Origin: Flavobacterium hydrophilum
GTDB lineage: Bacteria > Bacteroidota > Bacteroidia > Flavobacteriales > Flavobacteriaceae
Assembly (NCBI RefSeq): GCF_003202405.1
Contig: NZ_QJHL01000002.1
Coordinates: forward strand, 186,001-250,000
Reading direction: 5' to 3'
Length of the DNA stretch: 64,000 nt
Under the pieces are notes generated by a model, which was not told the DNA's origin, searched no databases, and was given only the letters and a program-made list of their open reading frames with translations. Position 1 is the first letter of the stretch, and every line of letters begins with the position of its first letter. Shown one piece after another: positions 26,097 through 34,396 of the stretch. The translations under genes were made by a program, and so were the position numbers.

Positions 26097-26522
26097 ATGA
26101 CAATTAAAGAAATACAGAACGAAATTATAGATGAATTTTCGATGTTTGATGACTGGATGCAGCGTTATGAATATATCATTGAATTAGGAAAAAGTCTTCC
26201 GTTAATCAAAGAAGAATATAAAACAGAGGAAAATTTAATCAAAGGCTGCCAGTCGAAAGTGTGGCTTCAGGGAGAACAAAATGATGATAAAATTGTTTTC
26301 ACAGCAGACAGTGATGCGATTTTAACCAAAGGAATTATTGCAATTCTGATTCGTGCTTTCTCCAATCAAAAAGCAGAAGATATTATAAAGGCAGATACGG
26401 AATTTATAGATGAAATTGGTTTAAAGGAACATCTATCTGCAACACGTGCAAACGGTTTAGTTTCAATGATAAAAAACATCAAAATGTACGCATTGGCTTT
26501 TGAGGCAAAAAATAAAAACTAA
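26097..26522 (+). CDS. sufE: SufE-type sulfur acceptor protein
   Basis: A 141-residue SufE. It accepts the persulfide from SufS on Cys51 (LIKGCQSKVWL), as in the E. coli protein, and passes it to the Fe-S scaffold. Family blocks FDDWMQRYEYIIELGKSLP (residues 17-35) and the late LSATRANGLVSMI are present. It follows the small lipoprotein gene by 2 bp. Confidence 0.96.
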   Translation: MTIKEIQNEIIDEFSMFDDWMQRYEYIIELGKSLPLIKEEYKTEENLIKGCQSKVWLQGEQNDDKIVFTADSDAILTKGIIAILIRAFSNQKAEDIIKADTEFIDEIGLKEHLSATRANGLVSMIKNIKMYALAFEAKNKN

Positions 26523-26528
26523 ATATTT

Positions 26529-26645
26529 TTAAACCATATAAGTTATATAAGGAAATTTAAGTTCGCTTCTTAAATGCACTTTTATTATCCGACACAAATA
26601 GGTTTCACTAATTAAATGAACTTATATCACTTATATGGTGAAAAA
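26529..26645. repeat. Intergenic inverted repeat of ACTTATAT words (family A, second copy)
   Basis: Left arm AACCATATAAGTTATATAAG (from about 26,533) and right arm GAACTTATATCACTTATATG (from about 26,619) are near-complements. The right arm matches that at 7,618-7,640 closely. It lies in the suf cluster between sufE and the DUF59 gene. Confidence 0.65.
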
Positions 26646-26660
26646 GAAAAAACAAATAAA

Positions 26661-26984
26661 ATGGAACAAGAAATAGACACAAACGAATTAGGAGAATCAA
26701 TCGTAAGAATTTTAAAAGGCATTTACGATCCTGAGATTCCTGTAGATATTTACGAATTAGGATTGATTTATGATGTAATGGTGAATACGGATTACGAAGT
26801 GAAAATCCTTATGACTTTAACATCTCCAAACTGCCCGGTTGCAGAAAGCTTACCAAGAGAGGTAGAGGAAAAAGTAAAAACAATCGAACACATAAAAGAT
26901 GTTGAGGTAGAAATTACTTTTGATCCGCCATGGAGTAAAGATTTAATGAGTGAAGAAGCAAAATTAGAATTAGGAATGCTTTAA
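26661..26984 (+). CDS. MIP18/DUF59 family Fe-S assembly protein (SufT-like)
   Basis: A 107-residue DUF59 protein, a family that helps mature Fe-S proteins. The conserved core is KGIYDPEIPVDIYELGLIYD (near residues 19-38), TLTSPNCPVAESLP with the reactive Cys, and EITFDPPWSKDLMSEEAKLE. The start at 26661 (MEQEIDTNEL) is preferred because the upstream in-frame ATG at 26616 lies inside the intergenic repeat arm. Location after sufS/sufE supports a role in the same pathway. Confidence 0.92.
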   Translation: MEQEIDTNELGESIVRILKGIYDPEIPVDIYELGLIYDVMVNTDYEVKILMTLTSPNCPVAESLPREVEEKVKTIEHIKDVEVEITFDPPWSKDLMSEEAKLELGML

Positions 26985-26987
26985 TAT

Positions 26988-27090
26988 TTGTTTCAGGTTT
27001 AAAAGTTTCAAGTTTCAGGTTGCGTAAACTTGACTCGAGAACTTTGTTCGAACAGGCGAAGCAAACTTGAAACCTAAAACTTGAAACTAT
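26988..27090. repeat. Intergenic palindromic GTTTCAR word repeat, second copy
   Basis: GTTTCAAGTTTCAGGTTGCG on the left and AACTTGAAACCTAAAACTTG on the right can pair over a spacer with CGAGAACTTTGTTCGAAC. The words are the same as at 12,590-12,732. Confidence 0.65.
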
Positions 27091-27097
27091 TTTTTAT

Positions 27098-27607
27098 ATG
27101 GAAGAAATTATCAATAAAGTTGCCAATAGTGCTTTAGAAGTTTTTGATTTAGAGGATTATTATCCAAAAGGTATGCGTGTGCAGATTGACATTTCGCAGT
27201 GGCTTTTGGAAGGTTTTTTATTGAAAGAAAAAGACTTTAGGGAACATCTTAAAAATCACGACTGGTCGCAATATCAGGATCAATATGTTGCTGTACATTG
27301 TGGTACAGATGCTATAATTCCTGCCTGGGCATTGATTTTGGTAAGTGTGCATTTAGCGCCTTTTGCAAAAAAAGTAGTCAACGGAACCATCGAAGATCTG
27401 GATGCCAGTTTATACGAAGAAATTTTAAGTAAAATTGATTATTCTGTTTACAAAAGTAAACCGGTAATTGTAAAAGGCTGTTCGAAAAAACCGGTACCTA
27501 TGCGCGCTTATATTTTGGCAACGACCTATTTGCAGCCTTTTGCAAGAAGCATTATGTACGGTGAAGCCTGTTCTGCGGTACCTTTATACAAAGAATCTAA
27601 GAAATAA
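27098..27607 (+). CDS. DUF2480 family protein
   Basis: A 169-residue cytosolic protein of the Bacteroidota-specific DUF2480 family, commonly found beside Fe-S assembly genes. Recognisable parts are VFDLEDYYPKGMRVQIDISQ, HCGTDAIIPAWALILVSVHL and VIVKGCSKKPVPMRAYILAT; conserved His and Cys residues might bind a metal (inference). No function is established. It ends the suf-linked set. Confidence 0.85.
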   Translation: MEEIINKVANSALEVFDLEDYYPKGMRVQIDISQWLLEGFLLKEKDFREHLKNHDWSQYQDQYVAVHCGTDAIIPAWALILVSVHLAPFAKKVVNGTIEDLDASLYEEILSKIDYSVYKSKPVIVKGCSKKPVPMRAYILATTYLQPFARSIMYGEACSAVPLYKESKK

Positions 27608-27686
27608 CTTTCTTTATAACTCAATAAACTCTCAGGCTTTAGCGTTTTTAGTATTATATTTGTTAATATACTTAAACTAAACAACT

Positions 27687-28619
27687 ATGAGAAAGATAGC
27701 TTTATTACTCTTCGTTTTAGCGAACTTTACATTTGTTCAGGCACAAAATACCGAAAAGGAATTAATTCAGAATACAGAAAAAGCGGTAAAAAAAATAAAC
27801 GACACTATTGAAGGCGAAGGCTGGAAAACAAAAGGAACCGTATCGCTTTTGTTAAACCAATCGAGTTTCAATAACTGGATTGCAGGAGGTGAAGACAGTT
27901 TCTCAGGAACATTAGGGATCAACTATGATTTCAATTATAAAAAAGACGATATAACGTGGGATAACAAAATCCTGGCTTCGTATGGGCTTCTACAAACCAA
28001 AACGGCAGATTTCGCAAAAAAGACAGATGACCGACTTGAATTCAATTCAATCGTAGGAAAAAGAGCTTTTGGCGATTGGTACTATTCTTATTTTGTAAAT
28101 TTTAGAACCCAATTTACTACCGGCTATATTTACGGCCAAGATGAAAACGGAAAAGAAATCAGAACCGAAAGTACCAAATTTATGTCTCCGGGTTATTTTA
28201 CAACCGGTCCGGGTATTTACTGGACAAAAGATGCTAATCTAAAAATCAACTTTGAACCTTTAACCTCCAAATTTACTTTTGTTGATAATACCTATACTTC
28301 AGGAATTGGTTATGTAGATGGTGATTATTTTGGTGTCGATCAGGGCAAAAGCATGCGTTATGAATTAGGTTTTTACGCTTCGGTGTATTACAAACTGGCG
28401 ATCATGACCAATGTAACTGCCGAAAATACGTTGAATCTTTACTCCAATTATTTAGAAGATCCTCAAAATGTCGATATGGATTACTCGCTGAATATCATCA
28501 TGAAAGTAAACAAATACTTGTCGGCAAACTTTTCATTCCAGGCAATTTATGACGATAATGCTTTCCAGGGATTTCAAACCAGACAAGTTTTTGGTTTAGG
28601 AGTTAACTTTGGATTCTAA
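27687..28619 (+). CDS. DUF3078 family outer-membrane protein
   Basis: A 310-residue protein with a signal peptide (MRKIALLLFVLANFTFVQA, then QNTEK) and a barrel-like body rich in alternating aromatic strands, e.g. WKTKGTVSLLLNQSSFNNW, GGEDSFSGTLGINYDFNYKK and a last strand ending VFGLGVNFGF with terminal Phe. This matches the DUF3078 family of predicted outer-membrane beta-barrels of unknown cargo. A TATATTTG -7 element lies at 27,655-27,662, giving it its own promoter. Confidence 0.85.
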   Translation: MRKIALLLFVLANFTFVQAQNTEKELIQNTEKAVKKINDTIEGEGWKTKGTVSLLLNQSSFNNWIAGGEDSFSGTLGINYDFNYKKDDITWDNKILASYGLLQTKTADFAKKTDDRLEFNSIVGKRAFGDWYYSYFVNFRTQFTTGYIYGQDENGKEIRTESTKFMSPGYFTTGPGIYWTKDANLKINFEPLTSKFTFVDNTYTSGIGYVDGDYFGVDQGKSMRYELGFYASVYYKLAIMTNVTAENTLNLYSNYLEDPQNVDMDYSLNIIMKVNKYLSANFSFQAIYDDNAFQGFQTRQVFGLGVNFGF

Positions 28620-28649
28620 TCAAAGTCCGGAGCAGCACAATTGGCATTT

Positions 28650-28738
28650 ATAAGAGCATGATTTCCCGCCATCCGCTATATCTTTACTTGCCATAAAGAA
28701 GGCAAGCAAAGGATACCGCTGCTGTCGGGGCTAATTAA
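28650..28738. repeat. Intergenic repeat family D, copy 2
   Basis: Runs from AGAGCATGATTTCCCGCCAT through an inner stem CTTGCC/GGCAAG to GGATACCGCTGCTGTCGGGG-CT. Ends match copies 1 and 3; the inner stem sequence differs from copy 3 but is still paired. It lies between convergent genes. The rest of the gap (28,739-28,885) shows nothing I can identify. Confidence 0.75.
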
Positions 28739-28885
28739 AAACAATAGGCTTTTAAATATTTAAATCGGTTTTGAAAAATTTTGAAAATGATTTTTTTGCT
28801 CTAAACAGAAAGATTCCCAACCGCTCTTAGCCTTAAAACCAAGATTGTTGAAATAAAAACGTCAGCTAAAAAAGATAATCTGATA

Positions 28886-29215
28886 TTAGTCTATAAAACC
28901 AAATTTATCTTCAAAAATTTTTCCAATTACCGGAATAGGTTTCTTCTGTTCGTTGGCAGCGTTAATGATACCGAAAATCCATAAGATAAAAATGGCATAA
29001 CCAATATAACTTAGGAAATAGAGCGAGGTAACGGTTGTAATAACCACAGAAAGAATAATGTTTAAGGCAAGAGAAACTAAAAAGATTCCGAATCCTTGTT
29101 TCAGATGGTAGGTTACCAAATCGCTTTTTGGGGTTAAATCTTTGCTTTTTACAAAAGCTATAATCCAACCAATGATAGTGATGTAGCTTAAGATAGACAG
29201 GGTTTTTTTGTTCAT
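28886..29215 (-). CDS. DUF4870 family membrane protein
   Basis: A 109-residue inner-membrane protein of the DUF4870 (Tic20-like) family. It has an N-terminal helix (LSILSYITIIGWIIAFV), the conserved TYHLKQGFGIFLVSLALNII block and two further helices ending GIINAANEQKKPIPVIGKIF. Function unknown. On the - strand TTTTG (29267-29263) and TATTTTTG (29244-29237) with 18 bp between them form a convincing promoter just before the gene. Confidence 0.88.
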   Translation of the reverse strand: MNKKTLSILSYITIIGWIIAFVKSKDLTPKSDLVTYHLKQGFGIFLVSLALNIILSVVITTVTSLYFLSYIGYAIFILWIFGIINAANEQKKPIPVIGKIFEDKFGFID

Positions 29216-29236
29216 CGTTATAGTTATTTACTGGAT

Positions 29237-29267
29237 CAAAAATAGCTAGAACTGTTTTAAGTCAAAA
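29237..29267 (-). promoter_or_regulatory. Predicted promoter of the DUF4870 gene
   Basis: TTTTG (29267-29263) and TATTTTTG (29244-29237) on the - strand, 18 bp apart, fit the Bacteroidota consensus. The leader is about 15 nt. Confidence 0.65.
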
Positions 29268-29336
29268 CCGTGACTTTGTCTTCTGTTGTTTCTGATTGGT
29301 ATTTAGGTTCTTTAAATAGATATTATGTATTGAGTA

Positions 29337-30077
29337 TTAAATCTCATCTTTCATCAGTTTAAAAAAAGCTTCCTTTTTTGCTCTTGAAATGGGTACAAAA
29401 GATTTATCATTCATCTGCACCATTCCTTCACGGGAATAACTCACAATACAATTCACATTTATCAAATGCGACTGATGAATACGGAAAAATGCCGGAGGTT
29501 CCAGCAAATCCTCATAATTTTTGAGCGGTTTTGAAACCATTATTTTCCTGCCATCTGAGAGAAAAAAAGTGGTGTAGGAACCGGAAGTTTCACATCTTAT
29601 AATTTGTTCCAGTTTCACAACATACATTGCTTCCTGTGTGGGCAGAATAATTCGGTCAGGAGTTTTAGAAAGGTTAATCTGCAATTCATTTAACTGTTGT
29701 TTTTCTAAAACCCTTTCCTGTAAAAGTGAAATACGGTCTATAGCCATTTTCAGTTCCTCCGGATCTATGGGTTTTAAAAGATAATCGATAGCGCTGTACT
29801 TAAAAGCGTTAACGGCATGTTGTTCATAAGCAGTTGTAAAAATCAGATGAAAGGAATTAAAAGCGATTTGCTTTAATACATCAAATCCGGTTCCGTCTTT
29901 CAGCATGATGTCCATAAATACTAAATCCGGTTTCAGGCGGTCAATCAATTTTACGGCCTCTTCAACACTTTCGGCGTAAGCCACCACCTGAATTTCATCA
30001 GGAGCAGTCATTTCGAGCATTATCGACAAGGCTTCCCTGAGGCGCTGTTCATCTTCAATAATAATAGTTTTGTACAT
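29337..30077 (-). CDS. LytTR family response regulator
   Basis: A 246-residue response regulator: receiver domain (1-120) with acidic pocket EDE (residues 8-10), phospho-acceptor Asp56 (LVFMDIML) and Lys102-region KPID; and a C-terminal LytTR DNA-binding domain (about 145-246) with CETSGSYTTFFLSDGRKIMV and the FFRIHQSHLINVNCI block. LytTR proteins bind pairs of short direct repeats on one face of DNA. The gene lies 4 bp downstream of the histidine kinase gene, so they form one two-component system. Targets are not known; see the repeats upstream of the small RNA genes near 52.6-52.9 kb. Confidence 0.95.
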   Translation of the reverse strand: MYKTIIIEDEQRLREALSIMLEMTAPDEIQVVAYAESVEEAVKLIDRLKPDLVFMDIMLKDGTGFDVLKQIAFNSFHLIFTTAYEQHAVNAFKYSAIDYLLKPIDPEELKMAIDRISLLQERVLEKQQLNELQINLSKTPDRIILPTQEAMYVVKLEQIIRCETSGSYTTFFLSDGRKIMVSKPLKNYEDLLEPPAFFRIHQSHLINVNCIVSYSREGMVQMNDKSFVPISRAKKEAFFKLMKDEI

Positions 30078-30081
30078 TGTA

Positions 30082-32103
30082 TTATAGTGTTGGAATGTTT
30101 AAAATAACGACACAACCCTGTCCATCATCCGGATTGCGTTCCAGAACTTCAAATCCTGCATACGGATTTTCTTTCTGCATTTTACTTAACCTTTCGTCTG
30201 TAATTTTAGTAGACAAAGATTCGTGATTGTCGTTCCGATTTAATTTTGCGGAAGCTGCCAAACCGATTCCATTATCTTTAATTGTGCAAATGAGGTTTCG
30301 TTCGTCAATATGTTGTGTGAAGTAAATTTCTATTAAACCTTTAATTTCTTTAATTTGTGGTTTCAGTCCATGTTCGACAGCATTTTCAATAAAAGGCTGA
30401 ATCAATAATGGTGGAATAAGAACATCGGTTTCAACGGTTTCATCGCATTCAATCACATATTCAAAATCATTATTAAGCCGCAGCTGCTGGAGTTCGATAT
30501 AATTTTTTAAAGTATTGATTTCTTCGCCAAGCGAAATGGTTTCTTTTCGGGATTGTTCCAAAACCTGACGGGTGAGTTTGGCAAATTTATTCAGATAAGA
30601 AACAGCAGGAAGCGTATCTTTTTGCAGAATCATGCTCTGGATATTCCCTAAAGCATTAAAAATAAAATGTGGATCCATTTGCGATCTCAGCAGTCTTCTT
30701 TCCAGTGAAAGTGTCGCGGCCAGGTTTTCTATCGTTTCTTTTTCCATCAACTGTACTTTAAGTTCAGTATTGGCCTGTTCCTGTTTCAGGAAATCTTCAC
30801 GGTTTTGATAATAGCGCTGGCGATAATAATAGGAACGGAACATAAATACCAGTCCAATCAGTAAAACACCTGCAATTCCGTAACCTAATAATTTGTTTTT
30901 TTGAACCAGTTCGTTTTCAAGCTCCAATTGTTTAATACGTTCGAGCTTTTTAGAAGATTCATATCGTACATCAGCATTTTGCAATACTTTTTGAGTCGAT
31001 TCATCATATTTCAACTGATTGTATTTAACGTATTCGGCATCATAATTATAATAGGCTTCAAAATCTTTTCGTTTTGCCGCAACATCTTTCAGGCAGTCGT
31101 AAAAAGTAGCTAAAAGGTAATTATCCGTATAGGGAAGGCTTTTTTGGTATTTTATTCCTTCAGTAAATAATAGTTCAGCTTTGGCATAATCGCCTTTTTC
31201 TGTAAAATAGAATCCCTGAAGCCCAATGGCACTTCGGTAAATGATTCTGATATTGTATTGTTTCGCAATAGCGGTTGCTTTCTCCAGGTTTTTCAAAAAC
31301 GATTTTTCATCAATGGGTTTCGGTCCTTTCGAATAAAGATCGGCTAGATTGATATACGCAATTCCAATATTGCTTTTGCTTACTATTGAGCTGGCATGTT
31401 TTTCAGCATGACCAACCGTTTGCTTAAAAAAAGTTACTGCTTCATACCATTCTGTAGTGTTTGCAGTTTCCAGCTTATCGGTTAAGTAACTTCCAAAAGC
31501 AAGGCGGGCATGCAGAATACTTTCAGGATCACCGGCTTTAGCGGCATGGAATAAAGCTTCACGGGCATATTTTTCAACTTTGGTAGGTGAAGCCGGAGAA
31601 AAAAGATACGAGATGTCTGAAGCAATTTTAGAACACTGATCGTGTGCTGCTGCTTTTGCAAAAAGCTTATAGGAAGCCAGAAGGTATTTTATAGCCTCAG
31701 GCTTTTCGTCAATATATGATTTCAGTGTTCCCATGGCAAGGAATGCATACGCTTTTGGTCTTATTTTATTGGTTTTGCCGGACAAATAATAAGCGCTGTC
31801 GGCGTAATGTGAAAATTCTTTTAAATGCAGTAATCTTCTTTGGGTTAAAGCTAAATATGAATAGCAAATAATCTTATCCTCTGTACTATTTTTCTTTTTT
31901 GCCTGATCTAATGCAAGCTGCTGCATTTTTTTGCAGGAAGCAGTATCAGAAAAACGTTTGGAATATCCATAAGCGGCCAAATTCTCTGTAGCAGAAGCTT
32001 TTTGTGCATGGACTGAAATTCCCAAAAACATAAAAAGCAATAGAAAAGAAATCCTTTTTAAATTGTTCTTTTTTAATGGAAAAAGTATAGGAATGAAGTG
32101 CAT
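30082..32103 (-). CDS. LytS-type sensor histidine kinase with periplasmic TPR region
   Basis: A 673-residue kinase. A signal peptide (residues 12-33) leads to a long extracytoplasmic TPR-like region (35-395), then a coiled coil, one transmembrane helix (about 405-424, LLGYGIAGVLLIGLVFMF) and a HisKA_7TM-unrelated His_kinase domain: the phospho-accepting His479 is in QMDPHFIFNALGNIQ, followed by an HATPase region with PPLLIQPFIENAVEHGLKP and DNGIGLAAS. This is the usual Bacteroidota partner of a LytTR regulator, which follows it by 4 bp. The signal sensed is unknown. Confidence 0.93.
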   Translation of the reverse strand: MHFIPILFPLKKNNLKRISFLLLFMFLGISVHAQKASATENLAAYGYSKRFSDTASCKKMQQLALDQAKKKNSTEDKIICYSYLALTQRRLLHLKEFSHYADSAYYLSGKTNKIRPKAYAFLAMGTLKSYIDEKPEAIKYLLASYKLFAKAAAHDQCSKIASDISYLFSPASPTKVEKYAREALFHAAKAGDPESILHARLAFGSYLTDKLETANTTEWYEAVTFFKQTVGHAEKHASSIVSKSNIGIAYINLADLYSKGPKPIDEKSFLKNLEKATAIAKQYNIRIIYRSAIGLQGFYFTEKGDYAKAELLFTEGIKYQKSLPYTDNYLLATFYDCLKDVAAKRKDFEAYYNYDAEYVKYNQLKYDESTQKVLQNADVRYESSKKLERIKQLELENELVQKNKLLGYGIAGVLLIGLVFMFRSYYYRQRYYQNREDFLKQEQANTELKVQLMEKETIENLAATLSLERRLLRSQMDPHFIFNALGNIQSMILQKDTLPAVSYLNKFAKLTRQVLEQSRKETISLGEEINTLKNYIELQQLRLNNDFEYVIECDETVETDVLIPPLLIQPFIENAVEHGLKPQIKEIKGLIEIYFTQHIDERNLICTIKDNGIGLAASAKLNRNDNHESLSTKITDERLSKMQKENPYAGFEVLERNPDDGQGCVVILNIPTL

Positions 32104-32338
32104 AAAATCGATATTATTGAGGGAAAGTACAAATTGTCTGATTATTGACCAAACATTTTCAGGTAGAAAAACCGATTTGCAAATAGCGTTCTAAATAGAT
32201 CATAAACCTTTATTTTACTGATAACCTGCCACTCTCACCAAATAAAAATCTAACGCTACCATATACAAATTCTGAATTGTTCTGAAATTTAGTAAATGGT
32301 AATCTTGCTTTAAATATTTTTTAAAACAAACTTAAATT

Positions 32339-32806
32339 ATGAATAAGAAAAAGTTTACATTAATGCTAATTGTCTTTTGTTTTTTGACGACACTGAGTTA
32401 CGGACAACAGGAAGACAAACGTGTTAAAATAGAAATCACGATAAAAGATGGTAACAAAACGATTGTGGCACCAGTTCGGTCTGCGACATTCTCTTTTACA
32501 ACTTCAACAAACAATGTTACAACGACTGATGGAACTGAAAAAAAAGAGCAGACAAAGAATTATTATTTTTCTATAGATTTTGAGAAGCAGAATGTAGCGT
32601 TATTGAAAGCTTTTATGACCAATAAGAATGGACTTGATGGATACATCACAATGGTAGATTCTTACGGTAAAATGCCTTCCAGAAAATTAGAATTTACAAA
32701 AGCAAACATAGATTCCTTGAGCGATCAATTGACTGCAGATTATACCAGCTCCTATATGTCAATAGTAGCCGCTACACTGATTATTGATGGAGTAAAAATC
32801 GAATAA
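32339..32806 (+). CDS. Secreted protein resembling TssD/Hcp-like tube proteins
   Basis: A 155-residue protein with signal peptide MNKKKFTLMLIVFCFLTTLS (cut before QQED). The mature part, with ALLKAFMTNKNGLDGYITMV, then RKLEFTKANIDSLSDQL and a final SIVAATLIIDGVKIE, has the order and pattern of Bacteroidota TssD (Hcp-like) proteins, which normally lack a signal peptide. The likeness is by eye and not certain. It heads a four-gene operon with two membrane proteins and a lipoprotein, without other T6SS genes in view. Confidence 0.65.
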   Translation: MNKKKFTLMLIVFCFLTTLSYGQQEDKRVKIEITIKDGNKTIVAPVRSATFSFTTSTNNVTTTDGTEKKEQTKNYYFSIDFEKQNVALLKAFMTNKNGLDGYITMVDSYGKMPSRKLEFTKANIDSLSDQLTADYTSSYMSIVAATLIIDGVKIE

Positions 32807-32808
32807 CT

Positions 32809-33276
32809 ATGGAAACATTACAAAAATTCACAAAAAACGGAAACCAATATGTCATGAAGAGACAATATGGCTTTGGCTTGTTTGTAGTTTTAGGAATGGC
32901 AGCATTTGCCTTTGCCGGCGTATTGACCAAGAATACAACTATGATCTGGATTTTTGGAATTCTTACCGTTGTATGTCTGATTTCTATTTTTATAAACCAT
33001 GTTGTGATCGATATGTACCAAAAAGAAATCCTTATCAAAAATGCCTTGATTATTCCGCCGGTCAGGATCCCGTTGGGTGATTTTGTCAATTTTGAAGTCG
33101 TACGAACCACTCAGTATTTCGTTACGATCAATGTTTCGCTGAATCTTTATTATATGAAAAACGGCAAAGAGCTGTGTAGTGGTGTCGCTCAGGGATTAAC
33201 AGCCAGATCGATGCAAAATTTACTTAACGAAATTCAGGAAATTATAAATAAAGATGAACATTCAGGAAAAATATAA
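32809..33276 (+). CDS. Membrane protein of unknown function, operon gene 2
   Basis: A 155-residue protein with two adjacent transmembrane helices (FGLFVVLGMAAFAFAGVL and IWIFGILTVVCLISIFI, residues 21-64) followed by a cytosolic beta-rich domain (about 70-155) with EILIKNALIIPPVRIPLGDF, resembling bacterial PH-like domains (inference). It begins 2 bp after the preceding gene and overlaps the next by 23 bp, so the genes are translated together. No function known. Confidence 0.75.
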   Translation: METLQKFTKNGNQYVMKRQYGFGLFVVLGMAAFAFAGVLTKNTTMIWIFGILTVVCLISIFINHVVIDMYQKEILIKNALIIPPVRIPLGDFVNFEVVRTTQYFVTINVSLNLYYMKNGKELCSGVAQGLTARSMQNLLNEIQEIINKDEHSGKI

Positions 33277-33784
33277 TATTGAAGAAACTGTGAATACGTT
33301 TTCTTTATGCCCTAAAAAGCCATCGCTTGCCATGTCGTGGTGGTTTTTAGCTGGTATTATTGCAGGCATTTTGATTTTATCGTTTTTTGATTATCGCCTT
33401 GATGAAGCAATGCGATGGGCAATTTATATCTTGATGGGTTATTTTGTATTGCATAGTTTATATGATATACAAATAGGAAGCAAAATACGCTATACTTTTG
33501 ATGCAAAAGAAAATGCAGTTTTCAAGAGTAGTCCATTGCAGGCAAAAAGAAAAATTATGAAACTGGACGAAATTGTCATTTTTGTACACTCTGAGATGGG
33601 AAGCTGGTATTATGCATTAGGTGCGCAAAAGAGACAGTTTATAAAAAGTTATATTATCAGTGAAAGTTTTAGTTCAGGCAAAAAAAGCGAAACAAAACAG
33701 GAAGCTTATGAAAATTTTGTTTTGACGAAAATTGATAAATTACAGGCTTCGGTGATAAAAAAGACTGAAACTCAAAACCAATAA
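33254..33784 (+). CDS. Membrane protein of unknown function, operon gene 3
   Basis: A 176-residue protein with two transmembrane helices (SWWFLAGIIAGILILSFF and MRWAIYILMGYFVLHSLY, about residues 30-73) and a C-terminal soluble domain (KIRYTFDAKENAVFKSSP, KRKIMKLDEIVIFVHSEMGS). The layout copies that of the previous gene, suggesting an old duplication or a heteromeric pair. The start overlaps the end of gene 2 by 23 bp. Confidence 0.75.
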   Translation: MNIQEKYNIEETVNTFSLCPKKPSLAMSWWFLAGIIAGILILSFFDYRLDEAMRWAIYILMGYFVLHSLYDIQIGSKIRYTFDAKENAVFKSSPLQAKRKIMKLDEIVIFVHSEMGSWYYALGAQKRQFIKSYIISESFSSGKKSETKQEAYENFVLTKIDKLQASVIKKTETQNQ

Positions 33785-33788
33785 TAAC

Positions 33789-34331
33789 ATGAAACTTAAA
33801 ATCATTTTTATTCTTTTTTTATCGACTATTGTTTTGTCGTGCAACCTGCTAAATGATAGCCCGGATCAGGTGTTTCAGGTAATTGGCCTTAATGCGAATA
33901 AAATTCCTAAAAGTTTCGAGCAGGTCTTCAAAGAACTGCGCCAGCATAAAGCAAATGGCAGTTTGCAGGTTCCAACAGCTGATAATAAATCGATGCGTCC
34001 GGGTACCTGTGTGGAGTCAGTAAAGTATTGGTATGGTAATACATTTAAAGAAGATATCAAAAAAATCAAAAAACTAAAGGTTGAGGAAGAAGCCAAACCT
34101 ATTGTCACAACTGCATTAGATTTGTTTCAATATGCCGATGAAATTCAAAAAACGGATTTTCTTATAATTGCAAAAATGATTGATGAAGGAAAAAGCGAAG
34201 AGGAAATAGATAATGCCAGCAGAAAACTCGATGATACTAAAGGGATATTGCTCGATAAAAAATATGAAAACGTCATGAAATTATTGTTGCCTTATGCCGA
34301 TAAAAACGGTGTTGAATACAAGACATTTTAA
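33789..34331 (+). CDS. Lipoprotein of unknown function, operon gene 4
   Basis: A 180-residue lipoprotein, lipobox IVLSC (Cys18), mature part mostly alpha-helical: PKSFEQVFKELRQHKANGS, DIKKIKKLKVEEEAKPIVT, and IIAKMIDEGKSEEEIDNASR. No family recognised. It begins 4 bp after gene 3 and is followed by a terminator, so it ends the four-gene operon. Probably periplasmic or outer-membrane bound. Confidence 0.75.
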   Translation: MKLKIIFILFLSTIVLSCNLLNDSPDQVFQVIGLNANKIPKSFEQVFKELRQHKANGSLQVPTADNKSMRPGTCVESVKYWYGNTFKEDIKKIKKLKVEEEAKPIVTTALDLFQYADEIQKTDFLIIAKMIDEGKSEEEIDNASRKLDDTKGILLDKKYENVMKLLLPYADKNGVEYKTF

Positions 34332-34352
34332 TTCTAGATTTGTAAACAAAAA

Positions 34353-34380
34353 AATCCCTTTTGATTTTTCAAAAGGGATT
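34353..34380. terminator. Bidirectional terminator between the four-gene operon and hflX
   Basis: AATCCCTTTTG (34353-34363) pairs with CAAAAGGGATT (34370-34380), with A-rich and T-rich flanks. It serves two convergent units. Confidence 0.82.
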
Positions 34381-34396
34381 GTGTTTTAAGAAATTT

